From: Uloborus plumipes
Taxonomy: Eukaryota; Arthropoda; Arachnida; Araneae; Uloboridae
DNA: 64,000 nucleotides
Assembly: GCA_038373865.1 (NCBI GenBank)
Contig: JAXGGA010000475.1
Span: forward strand, 124,001-188,000
Reading direction: 5' to 3'
How positions within the stretch are numbered: position 1 is the first letter of the stretch; each line of letters starts with the position of its first letter. A program made the position numbers and the translations under genes. Below are positions 1-11,839 of the stretch, one piece after another. Below the pieces are notes generated by a model. It did not search any database, was not told the origin of the DNA, and saw only the letters and a program-made list of their open reading frames with translations.

Positions 1-3000
1 TAAAAAACGGCAGAAGAATAAGAGAGCAAAAACGGAAAAAGACAAAGTGTTGATGTATGAAAACAATTCCCAAAACAGTTCGTCTGTGGACTAGAGAAGC
101 TTGTTGAATTAATTAAAGCTCAGCAAACGATAAATCAGAGCGATTCGCAGTCAGAAAGTAAAAGATATGGGGGAAAGGTAAAGAGAAGTTTTCCGAAATA
201 AAAAAAAAAAAACAAAGAAAAGTACGCCAAAATCCGAGATACAAATAATAATAATAATGATGAAAAAAAAAGAAAACAAGCGTATAATAACAAAGGGATT
301 TCTTAAGAAGCACGCTTAGGAGGGAAGAGGAAAACTTAGGGCTCGTTCACAAAATGAAAATGAATTGGCTTTATATAGAAATAATTTTATGAAGTGAAAA
401 TTGCATTTTTATGTATTTTTTTGAGCATTCTAAATCAATTGCTGTGATTCCACTTACAATATTTTAGTTGTTTATCTTGAGCAGTAAAAAAATAAAGAAA
501 TATATAAATAAACCATTTTCGTACAATTTGAGTTATTAACACTTCGTGTTCTTGCTTTCCTTTCTTTGTAGGGCGCATATACCTCAATTTTGTATCACAT
601 ATAAATATAGAACTTAATTAGCATTTATTTGTAGAAATTGTAGTACAAGCTTATTCAACGCATTTTAACCTTCTATAATTTATCACTATCTACGAAATCT
701 GAAAACAAATAAATAAATAAAAAATAAATAAAAATAAAAATGAACCATAGTTTATGTGTTATTATGCATTTCAAGTTTTTTTCCCTTTTTTCAATTTCAA
801 GTTTTAATTATTAAAAAAAAAGATCATATACGTTTTCGATAAAGATTTTTTTTTTTTTTTTGGAAATTTAATCAAAACTTCAATGCATAGAGTTTAGTAA
901 TCACAGTAAAAAATCAAATGTGTGGGGGAAAAAACCTCAACTCTTTTATTTTTTAAATAATTTTCATTAAAAAACTTTTTAAGTAAAAGAGAATAATCTA
1001 TATTTTCCAAAATTGCTAATTATAGTACTGAAATTGCATGAATATTTTTTTTAATTTTAATTTATCAAAATTATAATAATTAGTGTCCCACTTTGAATTT
1101 TCTACAAAAATTTTGCGTTTGCATTTTAATTCACATTGCTACAACTACTAAAACAATCAATATAAAATTGAAATGGAATTTTAACTATTCATTTTTTTTA
1201 GTTTTGAATGCGTTGGTGAAAATCTATTTTCTGACATTCTTTTCTAAAATACATTCTAAAAGAGCAATGTTTCTTTACGAAACCCAAAGCAATTATAATA
1301 ATTATTTTCTTTTACAAAAGTTCAAACACAACGAGGAAACATAAACTGTTCCCAAAAACATAAGCGTTCAAAGTTCGTTTCTTTTGCATGTTTTAAACTT
1401 TCGTTAATATCTTAAGATTCTTCTTTGCGAAAAAATTGAAACTTTTACCAAACGACATGAACGAAATGACATTGCTAACAAAACCGCTAAGTGGAAAAAA
1501 ATGTCTCCAACTTATTTCGAGAACAGCAAATGTAATTATCAGTCTTTTTATTTCGACATTTCAAAACATCAAGGTTTTGTCTCGCATGTTGTAAGCTTGT
1601 ATTTCTTTACCAAACTATCACGCTACACGCTGTAATCTGTCGCCAGATGAAGAAACATGACGACATGCCTGTAGTTTTGTTTTACAAAACGGCAACACGG
1701 TTCTTTCGTTAATATCTTTCTTTTCTGAAGCTTCGCTCAGACAAAAATTTCGTTCCGAAGAGAAAATTCCGGAGCCCCGACTTTTAATTATGCATCGTTT
1801 TCGATGGAACAAAACAGCACCTTGCTGCAAAATCGAGAAAACATTCGAGCAGCGAAAACTACAAGAAAATATCCCTCACACATTTTATCGTCGTCAATTA
1901 TTTTCGTATCGCTCGTGAGACGTCAAACAAAGGTTTTTGAAAAATCTTAATTTTTACATCGCGGGCTAGAAATGGCAACAGCTGTTAAAAGTTCCCCTCC
2001 CCTCCCTGCCCCCGTCATCTTTTACGACGTTTCCCTTTCCTTCCTTTTAATTAAGAAGTCGTTCGCAGCATCGTAAAAATAAAATAAAAACTCCGACATT
2101 ATTATTATTTGACAAACTTTACGGTGTCGTCGAATCATCTCAGTATCAAATTGAGTGAAGTCAGCCTTTTGAAGGCCGGGAAGTTAAGAAACTGATTAAT
2201 TTCGTCCGCTGACTGTTAGGAAAATAAAACAAAATTTCAGCCTGTAGTTCGAAAGTGCTGTCACGTTTTTTTAATGTAATTTCAAGCATTGGCTACTGAT
2301 TTATTTCCACGGTAGTGTAACGTGTAACGGAATAGGTAAAGAGAAAAATTATCCAGGTAAATTTTTACTTGAAATTGAAACAGTTTTTATTGATTGCATT
2401 TAAAAACGACAACAATGAGGACGGAAATGAGCTTTTTAATTTTTTTTTCTTTTAAAATTTTGAGATTAAGAGAATAAATAGTACAGGAATTAACAATTAT
2501 TTGTTTTTTTTTTCTCCTGTAATGCAAAGTCACCGGTCTAATTGGTCTTAGTCAAACTTTAGCATTGTTATGCTATTTTACTCTAACTCATGTGAGCTAG
2601 AAAAAGTAAATATGCATGTGATTTTTTTCATTTTTTTGAGAAAAATAATTCTAAACGTCTTTTAGAAACAAGAAAATAGGGGGGGGGGCGTAAGTGCTCT
2701 TTCTTTGTCTTACTTATAGTTATAGATTTTATGAAAATTGCATAAAATTGTCAAAAACATCAATATTTGCAAGGAAAAATAATAATATTGTTTTTAAAAG
2801 CACCCATTTGCTGCCGGGCCCTGTCTCTAAATTGAAGATTTGTTTATTTTATAAAATCTCTTTAGGAGTGCAATGTATGACTTTTTTCTCTTTTTTCTTG
2901 TTCTTGAAATGATTTATTTATTTTTTTTAATAATAATGAGCATTATGGTTTGTGGATAATAAGTTGTGTTATTTCCAGGATCAGGGCAGCTCTTCAAGGT

Positions 3001-3060
3001 TCAACAAAATGTTAATTTAACTTAATAACATCCGCTCAGTTTAATTTCGTTGTGTTAGAT
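1..3060. other. AT-rich non-coding stretch
   Basis: Mostly A/T homopolymer-rich sequence with no frame or repeat family I recognise. A G10 tract lies at 2679-2688. A small GC-richer patch at about 1970-2060 (pyrimidine-rich, with a TTAATTAA-type core in CTTTTAATTAAG) is the only higher-complexity spot. Short open frames here are consistent with chance. Confidence 0.6.
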
Positions 3061-3074
3061 TCAAAAGTGCTTTT

Positions 3075-3506
3075 TTGAGATTATTCTCCTCGGAAAGTAC
3101 ACTTCAATCTCTGAAACTGAGAAAAATATCGAAGAAAAATCACGTGTTTCTCCAATTCCGGAAGCGGATTTTGTTCCTTGGAAGAATTATCTGCTCGATG
3201 ATTTCGAGTAGTAAAAGTAAATTGTCCCCAACTATGGCTACATCGTCGCGAAATAGTGATCACATTAGAATCCTTGACCAGTCAAGTTTGACAAAATGTT
3301 TCAAAATTTTTTCTCCCGCAGACGTCAATAAAAACGAAAGGATGCTGAAAAGAAATAAAGCACGAAGTATAAAAGTCCATAACAAATTTCAATTCGGAAT
3401 TCCAAAAGGGAGGAAGGGAAAAAATTGGCGTCATGCCTATTTAGACAAGCCAGGTCGAAAACAAAAGATTTTTGGAAGACGAGCAAAAACCTTGGCAAGA
3501 TAGTGT
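3075..3506 (+). other. Open frame of unknown status, very basic product
   Basis: The frame is open for about 142 codons and ends in TAG at 3504-3506. The first ATG is at 3198, which would give a 101-residue, strongly Lys/Arg-rich peptide with no domain, signal peptide or membrane segment that I recognise. It lies just upstream of the 3563-5205 tandem array. I see no clear splice signals. A frame of this length is close to what chance produces in 64 kb of DNA, so I do not call it a gene. It could be an exon or nothing. Confidence 0.15.
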
Positions 3507-3562
3507 GGAGGAGCAGAGAGCAGCGGGAGAAAGCACGGGTCCGTGGAACGATTCGTCACACT

Positions 3563-5205
3563 TTGAAGACACTCCGAAAAATTCCGTAGATTGTAACATC
3601 GGATAGAGCACCCGCGGCAGTGATTAGACTCGGGGCTGACTCATTGCTCAAGGTCTTTCTCGGTTTTTTCTGCTGGCTTAACGTCCTTTAATATGGGTAG
3701 GCATGGGAAAAGTGGACACAGTAGGCTAAAGCGGAAGAGGAGAAGGGTTAAAGAACTGGCACTCTATGATCATTTGGGAAGAAGATTTCTTTTCAACTTG
3801 GAGGAGTCTGTTTGATGGTGGGAAAATGTGAGTGTAAATGGGTAAAATTCTCTATCAACTTCTTTGAGCAGTTTACATTGTTTTCCTGAGTTTTTAACTA
3901 TCACTCGTAGAGAATACCAACAGAATATTTTGGTTCTGTTGGTGTAGGTTCAACCAACTTTTAATTAATTCAATACAAAAAATAGTTGTAAATGTAGGAT
4001 GAACTTATACCAACTTATTCTGCTGGTATAATTCAATCAACTTTTTAATGAATCCATCCAAAAACTACATAACTTTGAAGACACTCTGATTAGACTCGGT
4101 GCTGACTCAGTGCTCAAGGTCTTTCTCGTTTCTTTCTTCTATCTTAACGTCCTTTCATAGGGGTAGGCATGGGGAAAGTGGACACAGTAGACTAAAGCGA
4201 AAGAGGAGAAGGGTTAAAGAACTGGCACTCTATGATCAATTGGGACGAAGATTTCTTTTCAACTTGAAGGAGTCTGTCTGATGGTGGGAAAATATGAATG
4301 TAAATAGGTAAAAAGCTCTATCAACTCTCTGAGCAATTTTGCATTGTTTCGAGAATTTTTAACTGCCTATCAAGACTCGTGGAATTTATATCCACGGAGC
4401 ATTTTTCGCTTATGTATGTTGAATATGATTTGCTGGGTACCTTCCTCTAGACTTAAGGTAAAATCGTTCTACAATCCATTAATTTTCTTTTAGAAATTTA
4501 AATTGCATAACGCAAAAGTGGACAAAGTAGGTTAAAGTGGAAGAAGAGTTCAAGAACTGGCACTCTGTGATCGTTTGGGGAAAAGATTGCTTTTTAACTT
4601 GGAGGTGTCTAAAGGCTGGGAACAAGTGAGTACAAATGTTTAAAAAACTATCAGTTTCTGTGAGCATTTTGCATTATGGAAGCAGAAAAAGGTTTTGTAT
4701 GATTTCAACTACCAGTAGAGACTTGTTGAACTCATTATAAAAGAACGTTTCTGTATACGATATCTGTGAGTTGACTATATTCTGCTGAGTACCTTACTCT
4801 AGATCTAAGATAAAATCGTCCTACATTTCCTTTTCGAAATTAAACTTGCATAATACAAAAGTGAGCACAGTAAACTGAAGTAGAAGAGGAGAAATATTAA
4901 AGGACTGGCACTCTATGATCATTTGGGAAGAAGATTTCTTTTCAACTTGGACTAGTCTGATGGTGAGGAAATATGAGTGTGAGATTGGCTAAAAACGTTT
5001 ATCCATTTATCTGCGCATTTTGCATTGCGGAAACATGTTTTTTTTTTAAATTTTTAACTGTCAATAAAGAGTGGTAGAATTTATACCAACAGAACATTTT
5101 CGCACATGATGTCTGTTGAATATATTCATCTGGGTACCGTAGTCTATATCTAAGACAAAATAGTTTTACATTGAATTAATTCTCTTTTTGAATTTTGAAT
5201 AACAT
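3563..5205. repeat. Degenerate tandem array, four exon-like units
   Basis: Four related blocks are centred near 3693-3835, 4155-4310, 4512-4650 and 4855-4975. They share a core containing GAACTGGCACTCT, then TTTGGG and an AACTTGGA-type segment. The units also share flanks: a GGGTACC block followed by CTAGAnnTAAG and AAAATCGT recurs at about 4435-4475, 4790-4820 and 5130-5165. Spacing between cores is about 465, 345 and 340 bp. Copies 1 and 2 match furthest upstream, from TTGAAGACACTC at 3563 and 4074, with an insertion of about 43 bp in copy 1. The array decays from left to right. Confidence 0.8.
3693..3815 (+). other. 40-codon frame in repeat copy 1
   Basis: ATG at 3693 to TGA at 3813 encodes a 40-residue basic peptide with an RLKRKRRR run followed by KELALYDHLGRRFLFNLEES. 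The same frame is open in copy 2 (to the TGA near 4279-4281) but without the ATG. Copy 3 has a 5-base deletion that shifts the frame, and copy 4 carries an in-frame TAG. A pyrimidine tract ending in AG precedes the core in copy 2, and a GTGAGT donor-like site follows it in copies 1 and 3, so an ancestral exon is possible. I do not recognise the peptide. Confidence 0.2.
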
Positions 5206-6005
5206 ACTATTTCCACTAAAAATACTTCCCATGATTTACTGGAAAAGCAAAGGTATTTTTATAATCCCAAGCCAAAATAAACCAATTTTCAAAGAGAAAA
5301 TAGTACAACTATTTAACAATGGAAGGAGAAAAACAAAGTGAAAAAAATAGTGTAACTGTGGGCAGAAGTTTTCAGTTGTTTTCGACTGCAGGCAATACTT
5401 TCTAAATAAACAGAAGTCCCACAAATGTAAAAATAATGCTAAAATAATTGTAAAGTATCAAAATAAATTCTCTTTTCAAATATTTATTTATTTTTTCCTT
5501 TTTGTAAAAACATTTTCTTCTCTCAACTACTTGGGTATTTTTGCAGTAAATACAATCTATGCGATGTGCTTAAACACGGTCAATATAACATGAAAAAAAA
5601 AGATTGGCCTTTATGAAAAGAGTTACGGTTTCTTTGTTATATTTAAATAAAAAATCACGGGCAATTGAACCAAGAGTTTAGGTAACATATGAAATGAAAC
5701 ACGTTGGTTAATGATTTTGAATTGAATTTCTGAAAAAAAAAAAGTGTTTTGGTCAACATTTTGACCGGAAAACATCCTTTCAGTGGCATATATCTTACGA
5801 AGAACGTATTTGTATTTTCATAAAGCAAAATTTAGAGTCCGCGATATTACTAACTTCATATACTTGTGCACAAGTTTGTTTAATTTACATTAGATAAGTA
5901 TTTTTCAAGAATACTTTTACCGTGAAATAGTTCGGTCACTTCTTTGGTAAGAGTTAATATTTTTTTTTCTTCTCTCATTTGTCTTGTAATTCAATAAAAT
6001 ACGTG
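5206..6005. other. AT-rich non-coding stretch
   Basis: No gene, repeat family or RNA gene recognised. Short poly-A and poly-T runs only. Confidence 0.6.
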
Positions 6006-6009
6006 ATTT

Positions 6010-6600
6010 AGTGATGCAGGAAGAAAATTCCGCATCCAGCTTCCTTTCCCCTCTCATTTATATCGTCATTTTTTTATACCATTTCCCCTTTTGCGAAACC
6101 CGTGTCATTAGTCGTCAAAAAACCAGCAGTTGGAATGGTTGCTTCTTGAAAAGTCACAGCAGGTTGCTGAAAGATGACGGACCATCGCGCACAAAAGGCA
6201 GAAAAAAAAGATCAGGAATAAAAGGAAAGTGCTCTCCATCTCCAAGAGAGGGGGAGAATTTTTCTGACGGATAATCAGATCGCTGAAGCATTTCTTCCAA
6301 CCCTTTAGCTCAAGTTAAGAAACCCCTTGAGGTAAATTTTCCAGAGATAAGCGAGGTTCAACAATCGTTTGATACCTTAGGCTTCAGGAAGCGATTGATT
6401 TCTTTGGAAAAAGACGCACCCTTGGTCCAAACCGTACAAACTTATCAATAATCTTGGTTAGTCCGACTGCCGATGTTGCCTCGGGTCAGTTTTGGTTATG
6501 GATACTTTATGCCGGCACGCGCATGGCAGTTTGCTGGTCACAAGCCTGAAGTCCAGCCATGCGTGGAATACGTTTCAAGTCATTTGAAGTTGAATAATGG
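6010..6600. other. Higher-complexity island, unrecognised
   Basis: This block is richer in G+C and in unique sequence than its surroundings. It holds an 87-codon frame at 6011-6274 with no recognisable domain, and from 6275 to 6600 a non-coding stretch with several AATC/GATT cores (for example near 6325-6460). It could be conserved regulatory DNA or an old unrecognised element. No sequence feature settles this. Confidence 0.3.
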
Positions 6601-6810
6601 TCGAGGCAAATTATTGTCTTGTTGAACTTTATTATGATGCGGACCGATAAAAGACAATATTCTTTCCTTTTTCGGAGTGTGCTACAAGAAGATAATTTTC
6701 GGTAGTTTTGTTTCTTTTTGAAACACCGCTCCTGTAAGCTGATAACTTAATGTGCTTCGCTCGGAACCGGATTAGGAGACACGCGGATCTTCTTCGCGGA
6801 AGTGTCTGCG

Positions 6811-7520
6811 TAACCCTCTCATTTGAAAGTTGTAATTGGCTGAATGCATAGCCACGGTCTTGTGGTACATTGCTGTTTTCTGGAGAGAGCATAAAAATGG
6901 TTTATCAGTAGTAGTTAGAGGATTTATCAGCGTTAGTTCATGTGATTTTTGGAAGATAAAATCCAGCTAGTTTTTTTAATATTTTTATTCAAGTTAAAAC
7001 CATAACTCTCTCATTTAAAAGCTGTAAATGGTTAAAATCATAGCCATGGTCTTGTGGTACATTGCTGTTTTGTGGAGAAGCCTAATGTCAAGACTTAATG
7101 GTGAAAATGGTTTATGAGTAGTAGTTAGAGGATTTATCAGTATAAGTTCATGTGATTTTTAGAGCTAAAATCTTTCTAGAAATTTCCAAATGCATCTAAG
7201 GACTTATCTTTTGAATCTTTGTGTTAGGTTGAGTTCTAGAATGTAAATTTTGTTTTATACATATAAGACAGAGAGTGTTTTTTCCTTTCTTTTTTTAATT
7301 TATTGAAGTTAAAACTATAACCCTCTCATTTGAAAGCTGCAAATGGCTGAAAACATATCCTTGGTCTTGTCGAGCATGGTTGTTTTGTGGAGAGTGTCTA
7401 ATGTCAAGAATTAATCGCAAAAAAGTTTTATGGAAAATAGTTCTAGGTTCTAGGATACAAAAGGCTATCCTGATTTATCTGCATAAGTTCACAAAATATT
7501 TAAAAGCTGAAATTTTGCAA
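6811..7520. repeat. Three-copy local tandem repeat
   Basis: Units begin near 6811, 7003 and 7318 with the motif AACYCTCTCATTTRAAAG. This is followed by a GGCTGAA-type segment, GGTCTTGT, then TTGCTGTTTTNTGGAGA. Copies 1 and 2 also share AGTAGTTAGAGGATTTATCAG and TTCATGTGATTTTT (near 6910-6945 and 7118-7165). Copies 2 and 3 share CTAATGTCAAGA. Spacing is about 192 and 315 bp. The copies are diverged, so the duplication is not recent. Confidence 0.8.
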
Positions 7521-7985
7521 GACAGTTTTCTTGTGCATTGGAAGATATTTATCTTTTTTACTATGGGATTATTATTTTAACTTCGGAAGACATCAATAAA
7601 ATCACTGATAATTCGAAAACTATATCTTATGACTCAATTCGGGACTAGCTTTTACAAGTAAAATATAAACTAAAAATATATTTAAAAAAAAAACTTTTTA
7701 AGTTTAAAGACTATTTCTATCAGCTTGATTCGAACTAAAAAGTATGAACTGAAATAAGTATATGATTTCTTGATGACAGCAGTCAAAAATTCCTCAGCGG
7801 ATCTAATTATATCTCTATCTCTTGATTATTTCTAAAGCAGCAAATAAAATTGAAATTAAATATTTGAGAGACGAAATTGGCGGTACATTTAAAGCTATTT
7901 ATACGAAGCTAAATTTCCAATTTGTTGAAGTTGAAATAGGCATGTTATTTTAACTATTTCACTCGGCCCCACATTCCCCTACATA
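7521..7985. other. AT-rich non-coding stretch
   Basis: Nothing recognisable beyond AT-rich unique sequence. Confidence 0.6.
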
Positions 7986-7989
7986 GAAA

Positions 7990-8500
7990 ACAAAATGAAA
8001 CTTTGCTCAAACCTCTTATTAAGAGCTGAAAGTTTAAACTTAGAACAAATCAGAGCCTAGGTACACGCATTTGCTGTTTACACAATTTTCTCAGTTTGTC
8101 GATTACTCAAGCGAAAACGAACTAACATTTTTGAAACTTTTTATTTTCTGATCCTGAATGAAAATATTTGCAAATAAGTTTAAAAGCGGAAAAGATTATT
8201 ACAAATAAAAGTAAAACATTCTGTTTTTCGTTTTCTTTTTTTAATGTTATTAGAAAGTTATTACATTTCATAAAGTCTTTATTATATAAATTTTCGCTTC
8301 ACTGCGAGGGAGATGCTATTATTAGGAGCTCTTTTCCTCTTAAAAGCATATATCTCTGGCTAACGGATGCATAATGCACAAAATGAAACTTTGTTTCGAC
8401 TTCGTGCCAAGAGATGGAACCTTTAAAGAGGACAAATCAGAGCCAAGGCGCACGCATTGGATGTTTACTCATTTTTCGCACAATCCCTTGGCGTGAAGTT
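7990..8500. repeat. Diverged duplicated segment (two copies)
   Basis: A segment starting AAAATGAAACTTTG occurs at about 7992 and again at about 8380. In both, ACAAATCAGAGCC and then CGCACGCATT/ACACGCATTT follow at a similar distance, then TGTTTAC and a CTCA-rich stretch. The two blocks are about 120 bp each, separated by roughly 270 bp of unrelated AT-rich DNA. Confidence 0.65.
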
Positions 8501-8509
8501 TTCTCACGC

Positions 8510-8830
8510 TGATGTCTAGACAGGCTGTAAAGAAAAGTTCCCTTTTTCGGTGCTCTTTTGCAAATGATGTGATCGCTTGACTGCGTCTCCAGTAATTAAG
8601 AAAGTGGACACCTATGGACTCTGTTAGCGAGTGGAGGAGGGAGGGGGAGGGGAGAGATGGTGATTGTATACCACTCCATCCACCCCCGAGAAACTAACTG
8701 CGCTTTTTTGCTGCCTCGTTTAGAAAATTGGGTTTTTGGTGTTTGGCGACTATATCGCCATCTTGGCGAAAGTTTCTGGTGTTTTTCAAAAACTGATTTT
8801 TTGAGAACTGCTATTTGATGATGATTTGCC
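8510..8830. other. Higher-GC block with purine tract
   Basis: This non-coding block contains a G-rich purine run at about 8632-8655 with three G runs of 3-5 bases. A short inverted repeat around CGCCATCTTGGCG lies at about 8755-8768. No gene or mobile element recognised. Confidence 0.35.
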
Positions 8831-9330
8831 ACAGAAGAATAATATCGCCACTAAAACTGAATTATTGTGATATTTTACATAAAAATATTGTAATGTAATA
8901 TGCATGCTTCTGTGAAAGTCAAATAACGTTAATGAGAGTTTTTATGCATTGATCTTGAAAGCAAAAAAAAGATGGTCGCAAGTTAAATAGTTTTCTTTTT
9001 TTCCCGTCTATACTTGTTTTGTGTTCTTACACTGAAATTTATTAAATTTTATAAAATATTTATCATAATAAAAAAGTTTTATTATGTGATTGAATCAATG
9101 GTGCAATTTGTAACTCGAAAAACCGTCCCAATTGTCTTACGAAGAAATGTTGCAGTTTTTTTCAAAGCAAAAAACGTAACAAAGAAGATATACCATTTTC
9201 TAAGATTTATTAAACTATAGCATACTTAATTTCATAACTAAACGTAATGCTGAGAAAAAAATGAAAACTTGCAACGTACTAAATAAAAAAAAAACATTTT
9301 GTAAACTAGAGCAAACTTTCAAAGAAAGTT
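8831..9330. other. AT-rich non-coding stretch
   Basis: No supported feature. Frames here are short and of AT-rich composition. Confidence 0.6.
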
Positions 9331-9339
9331 TTAAGTGGA

Positions 9340-9655
9340 CTGCAAGTCTTATAGTAGTGACTTTTACATTTTACCCGATGCGAAAGTCACTACAAACGAT
9401 GAAAATTTAACGTATACTTTCAGAAATCTATTTTTCTTAACTATAATAAATTTTCAAAAACTAATTCTAATAGTAGTGAATTTCCCATTTTACTCAATGC
9501 GAAAGTCACTACTGCCTTTTACTTAAAAAAAAAGAAAAAGAAAAAAAAGCAACGTATTGGAAAAAGAAATTATTTTTTAAAAACTGAAACAAACTTTCTA
9601 AAACTAACTCTAAAGTAGTGACTTCTACATATTCACTAGACAAAGCCATTGCAAC
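9340..9655. repeat. Three-copy local tandem repeat
   Basis: A unit containing GTAGTGA, then a TTTTAC/CCCATTTTAC segment, then GCGAAAGTCACTAC occurs at about 9353, 9471 and 9614, with the third copy the most diverged. In copies 2 and 3 the unit is preceded by AAACTAAnTCTAA. Spacing is about 118 and 143 bp. Confidence 0.7.
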
Positions 9656-10008
9656 CCTGCGATCTGACCAGGGAGACTTTTTTTCCACAAGTACTTACCA
9701 GAGCATTGGGGAAACCAGGATGATTTTTAGCGCTTAGGAACAATCAGGGGAAGTAATCCCTAGACACTAGTTATGTGTCGCCTGGGCAGTGCATTTAGTC
9801 ATGCTTAACCTCGTCCAGAAAATCGCTACTGATGAAAGAACCCTAAGTGAAATTAGGCTTTCGGAGGGTGAGGACACTTAAAATAGAGAGGGAAAAATGG
9901 GTACAGGATGTTTTGGCAAACTATAACCAAACTATTAAAAGGGAAAAAACTTTCATTTTAGATGATTATGGAATGTAAGAATTTTTAAGGTTATCGATAT
10001 CGCTCACA
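9656..10008. other. Unrecognised block of moderate GC
   Basis: A stretch of about 250 bp (9640-9890) is less AT-rich than its surroundings and has no long frame. It resembles neither a tRNA nor a SINE promoter that I can identify. Confidence 0.4.
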
Positions 10009-10011
10009 TTA

Positions 10012-10192
10012 AGGGCCGAATTCAAGTGAAACACCATTGCAATCGCTTCGAGGCGATCGCAAATTGCAATCGCTACTGGAAGTCGAATTACATTAGATTC
10101 GCATCTCGTAGCGATTGTAACGTATCCAAATTTGGGAATTTGCGATTGCATTGGTGAGTTGCGATCGTCCGTGTTTCACTTGAATTCCTGCC
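10012..10192. mobile_element. Harbinger-like MITE
   Basis: A 181-bp element has inverted ends that share a perfect 17-bp GAATTCAAGTGAAACAC (10018-10034, and its complement at 10171-10187), extended outward by AGGGCC on the left and the imperfect match GGCAG on the right. TTA lies immediately outside both ends (10009-10011 and 10193-10195), as expected for the 3-bp target duplication of PIF/Harbinger elements. The interior is self-complementary and rich in GCGATTGCA and GCGATCGCA blocks. It has no transposase. A three-base duplication can arise by chance, so the superfamily call is tentative. Confidence 0.6.
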
Positions 10193-10246
10193 TTAGTCGG
10201 CTTTTCTTGTAAAATATGGCAAGAACTGTAAAAAACATATGCGCCG

Positions 10247-10324
10247 TAATAGAGAAAGAGAGAGAGAAAAAAAAAAGAGAAAGGAGAGCAATATAGCAAG
10301 AGAGAGAGAGAGAAAGAGATAGAA

Positions 10325-10355
<31 letters not shown>

Positions 10356-10396
10356 CAAAGACAAAGGGAAATGGAGAAAAAGAGAGAGATATAGAG
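10247..10396. repeat. (GA)n-rich microsatellite
   Basis: An imperfect purine run dominated by GAGA, interrupted by A-rich pieces and single pyrimidines, spanning about 150 bp. Confidence 0.9.
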
Positions 10397-10607
10397 ATGA
10401 ATTTACATCACATATACCATTAGATTATAAGGGTGCTGATATTGAAATTTTTTTCTTACATTTTTTTTAATAATATGGCAAGAACTATAAGAACTCATCT
10501 ACTCCGCAAAAAAACAGAAGTAGAGAAAAAAAGGAGGATGTTACAGATTTTGCATTTTAATGTTCATTTGTAATGCAACAATAAAGCAGTACAACTAGAA
10601 TTGTCTC

Positions 10608-10748
10608 CTGGAAAGGAGGGGGAGGGGAGGGTTGGTTCATACTAGTGCTTATATGCATAAATTAGCATAATATGATTGAAAATATGACTTTAAATTAATT
10701 ATTCTGGGGAAGATTGAACAACCTCTCCTCCCCTCCTTGCAACAGTCG
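10608..10748. repeat. Foldback with G-rich arms
   Basis: AAAGGAGGGGGAGGGGAGGG at about 10613-10632, plus the following TTGGTTCATA, is matched in inverted orientation by the stretch at about 10715-10742 (TTGAACAACCTC then CTCCCCTCCTTG). The arms are about 30 bp with several mismatches around an AT-rich centre. It may be a small MITE. I could not define a target duplication. Confidence 0.4.
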
Positions 10749-10749
10749 T

Positions 10750-11190
10750 GCGAAGTGTGAATCGAATTGGGCAGATTTTCCCCAAGTCCTCTTGATTCCG
10801 AAGATACGGTTTATATCATTAGTATCATTTGTAAGTTCAGTAGTTGTAGAAACAAACAAAACTATTAAATCTATTAATATTACTAATTGATTACTCTAAA
10901 TATTGTTGAACCTCAAGCATTTGAATTAAATATTTATTATGGCATCTTCGTTGCAATATTTTTTCCTCTGTTTTTCTAATGATGGCTCATTGAAGTTACT
11001 CCCCCCTCCAACTGATATTCGTGAAAATTGAAATTAAAAATTAAGCGGTTCTCCTACACATGTTTTGCCTGGTCAAACTGCAATTTAAGAAAAGTGTGCA
11101 CTCTTATATTTATAAATTAGATTTGACAAACAATGCATAAATTTAAAATAAAAAAATTTTAAATATATTTTAGTAATTTTAGTAATTTTG
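10750..11190. other. AT-rich non-coding stretch
   Basis: No recognisable feature. Confidence 0.6.
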
Positions 11191-11198
11191 TTGAAATT

Positions 11199-11456
11199 AT
11201 GCCTAAATGCATCGAAATGTTTCTCAAGGACCCTGACGCTATCATTAAACCAAGGGTCATGACGAACTTTCTGTCAGAGAGTCGGAGACCAATAAAAAAA
11301 AATTACCGAAGTACATTGAGCAAGACATTACATTTACAGGAAAAAAAAGCAAAAAAATACTTTTTTTTTTCCAACGTCGTCTCTGAGTGTTCTCGATGTG
11401 AAAGCGTAATCAAGGGAGACAAAGGGCTCTTGCGTGACGTCTTAACGGCCGCTTAG
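11199..11456 (+). other. 85-codon open frame, unknown
   Basis: An ATG-initiated frame encodes a Lys-rich peptide with no recognisable domain, and it runs into the GC-richer island that follows. Length and composition do not exceed chance expectation. No homologue recognised. Confidence 0.12.
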
Positions 11457-11800
11457 ATGTTCACACAAAACAGCTGTAGGCGTGAATCTTTTTGCGCCAG
11501 CTCACGGTGACGCGCGCTCACGAGTAAAATCGGCTAACATGCATATCCAGGAATTATATTCAATCTCACGCGTGTTCTCTGTCATTAACAAAGCATTGAA
11601 CTGTCGTGGAAGTTCACGACTCGAGAGCTCCCTGCTTAACCAATGATGGAATGTCCGGACTCCAATTGTTATTGTTTAGATTACCTTGCGTGCTCGGTAG
11701 CGATTTGTTTGACTGGAATCGCGATGATCGATTAACCGATGATGCCTCTCGTCAGTGCTGACAGTTATTTGTCATCGCTTAGCTAGGACAAAAGTGTGTA
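11440..11800. promoter_or_regulatory. Candidate conserved regulatory island
   Basis: This high-complexity, GC-elevated block is free of simple repeats. Visible motifs include an inverted pair of TALE-type sites (TGACAG and TTGTCA, at 11759-11774), a cluster of GATGATCGATTAACCGATGATG character (11722-11745), ATTGTTATTGTTT (Sox/Fox-like) and ATGCATATCC. This is the pattern often seen in developmental enhancers. The motifs are short, so the call rests on density and unusual complexity rather than on proof. Confidence 0.25.
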
Positions 11801-11839
11801 AAGATCGTTTGAAGCACCTAGAAGGAAAAGGGGCGTAAG

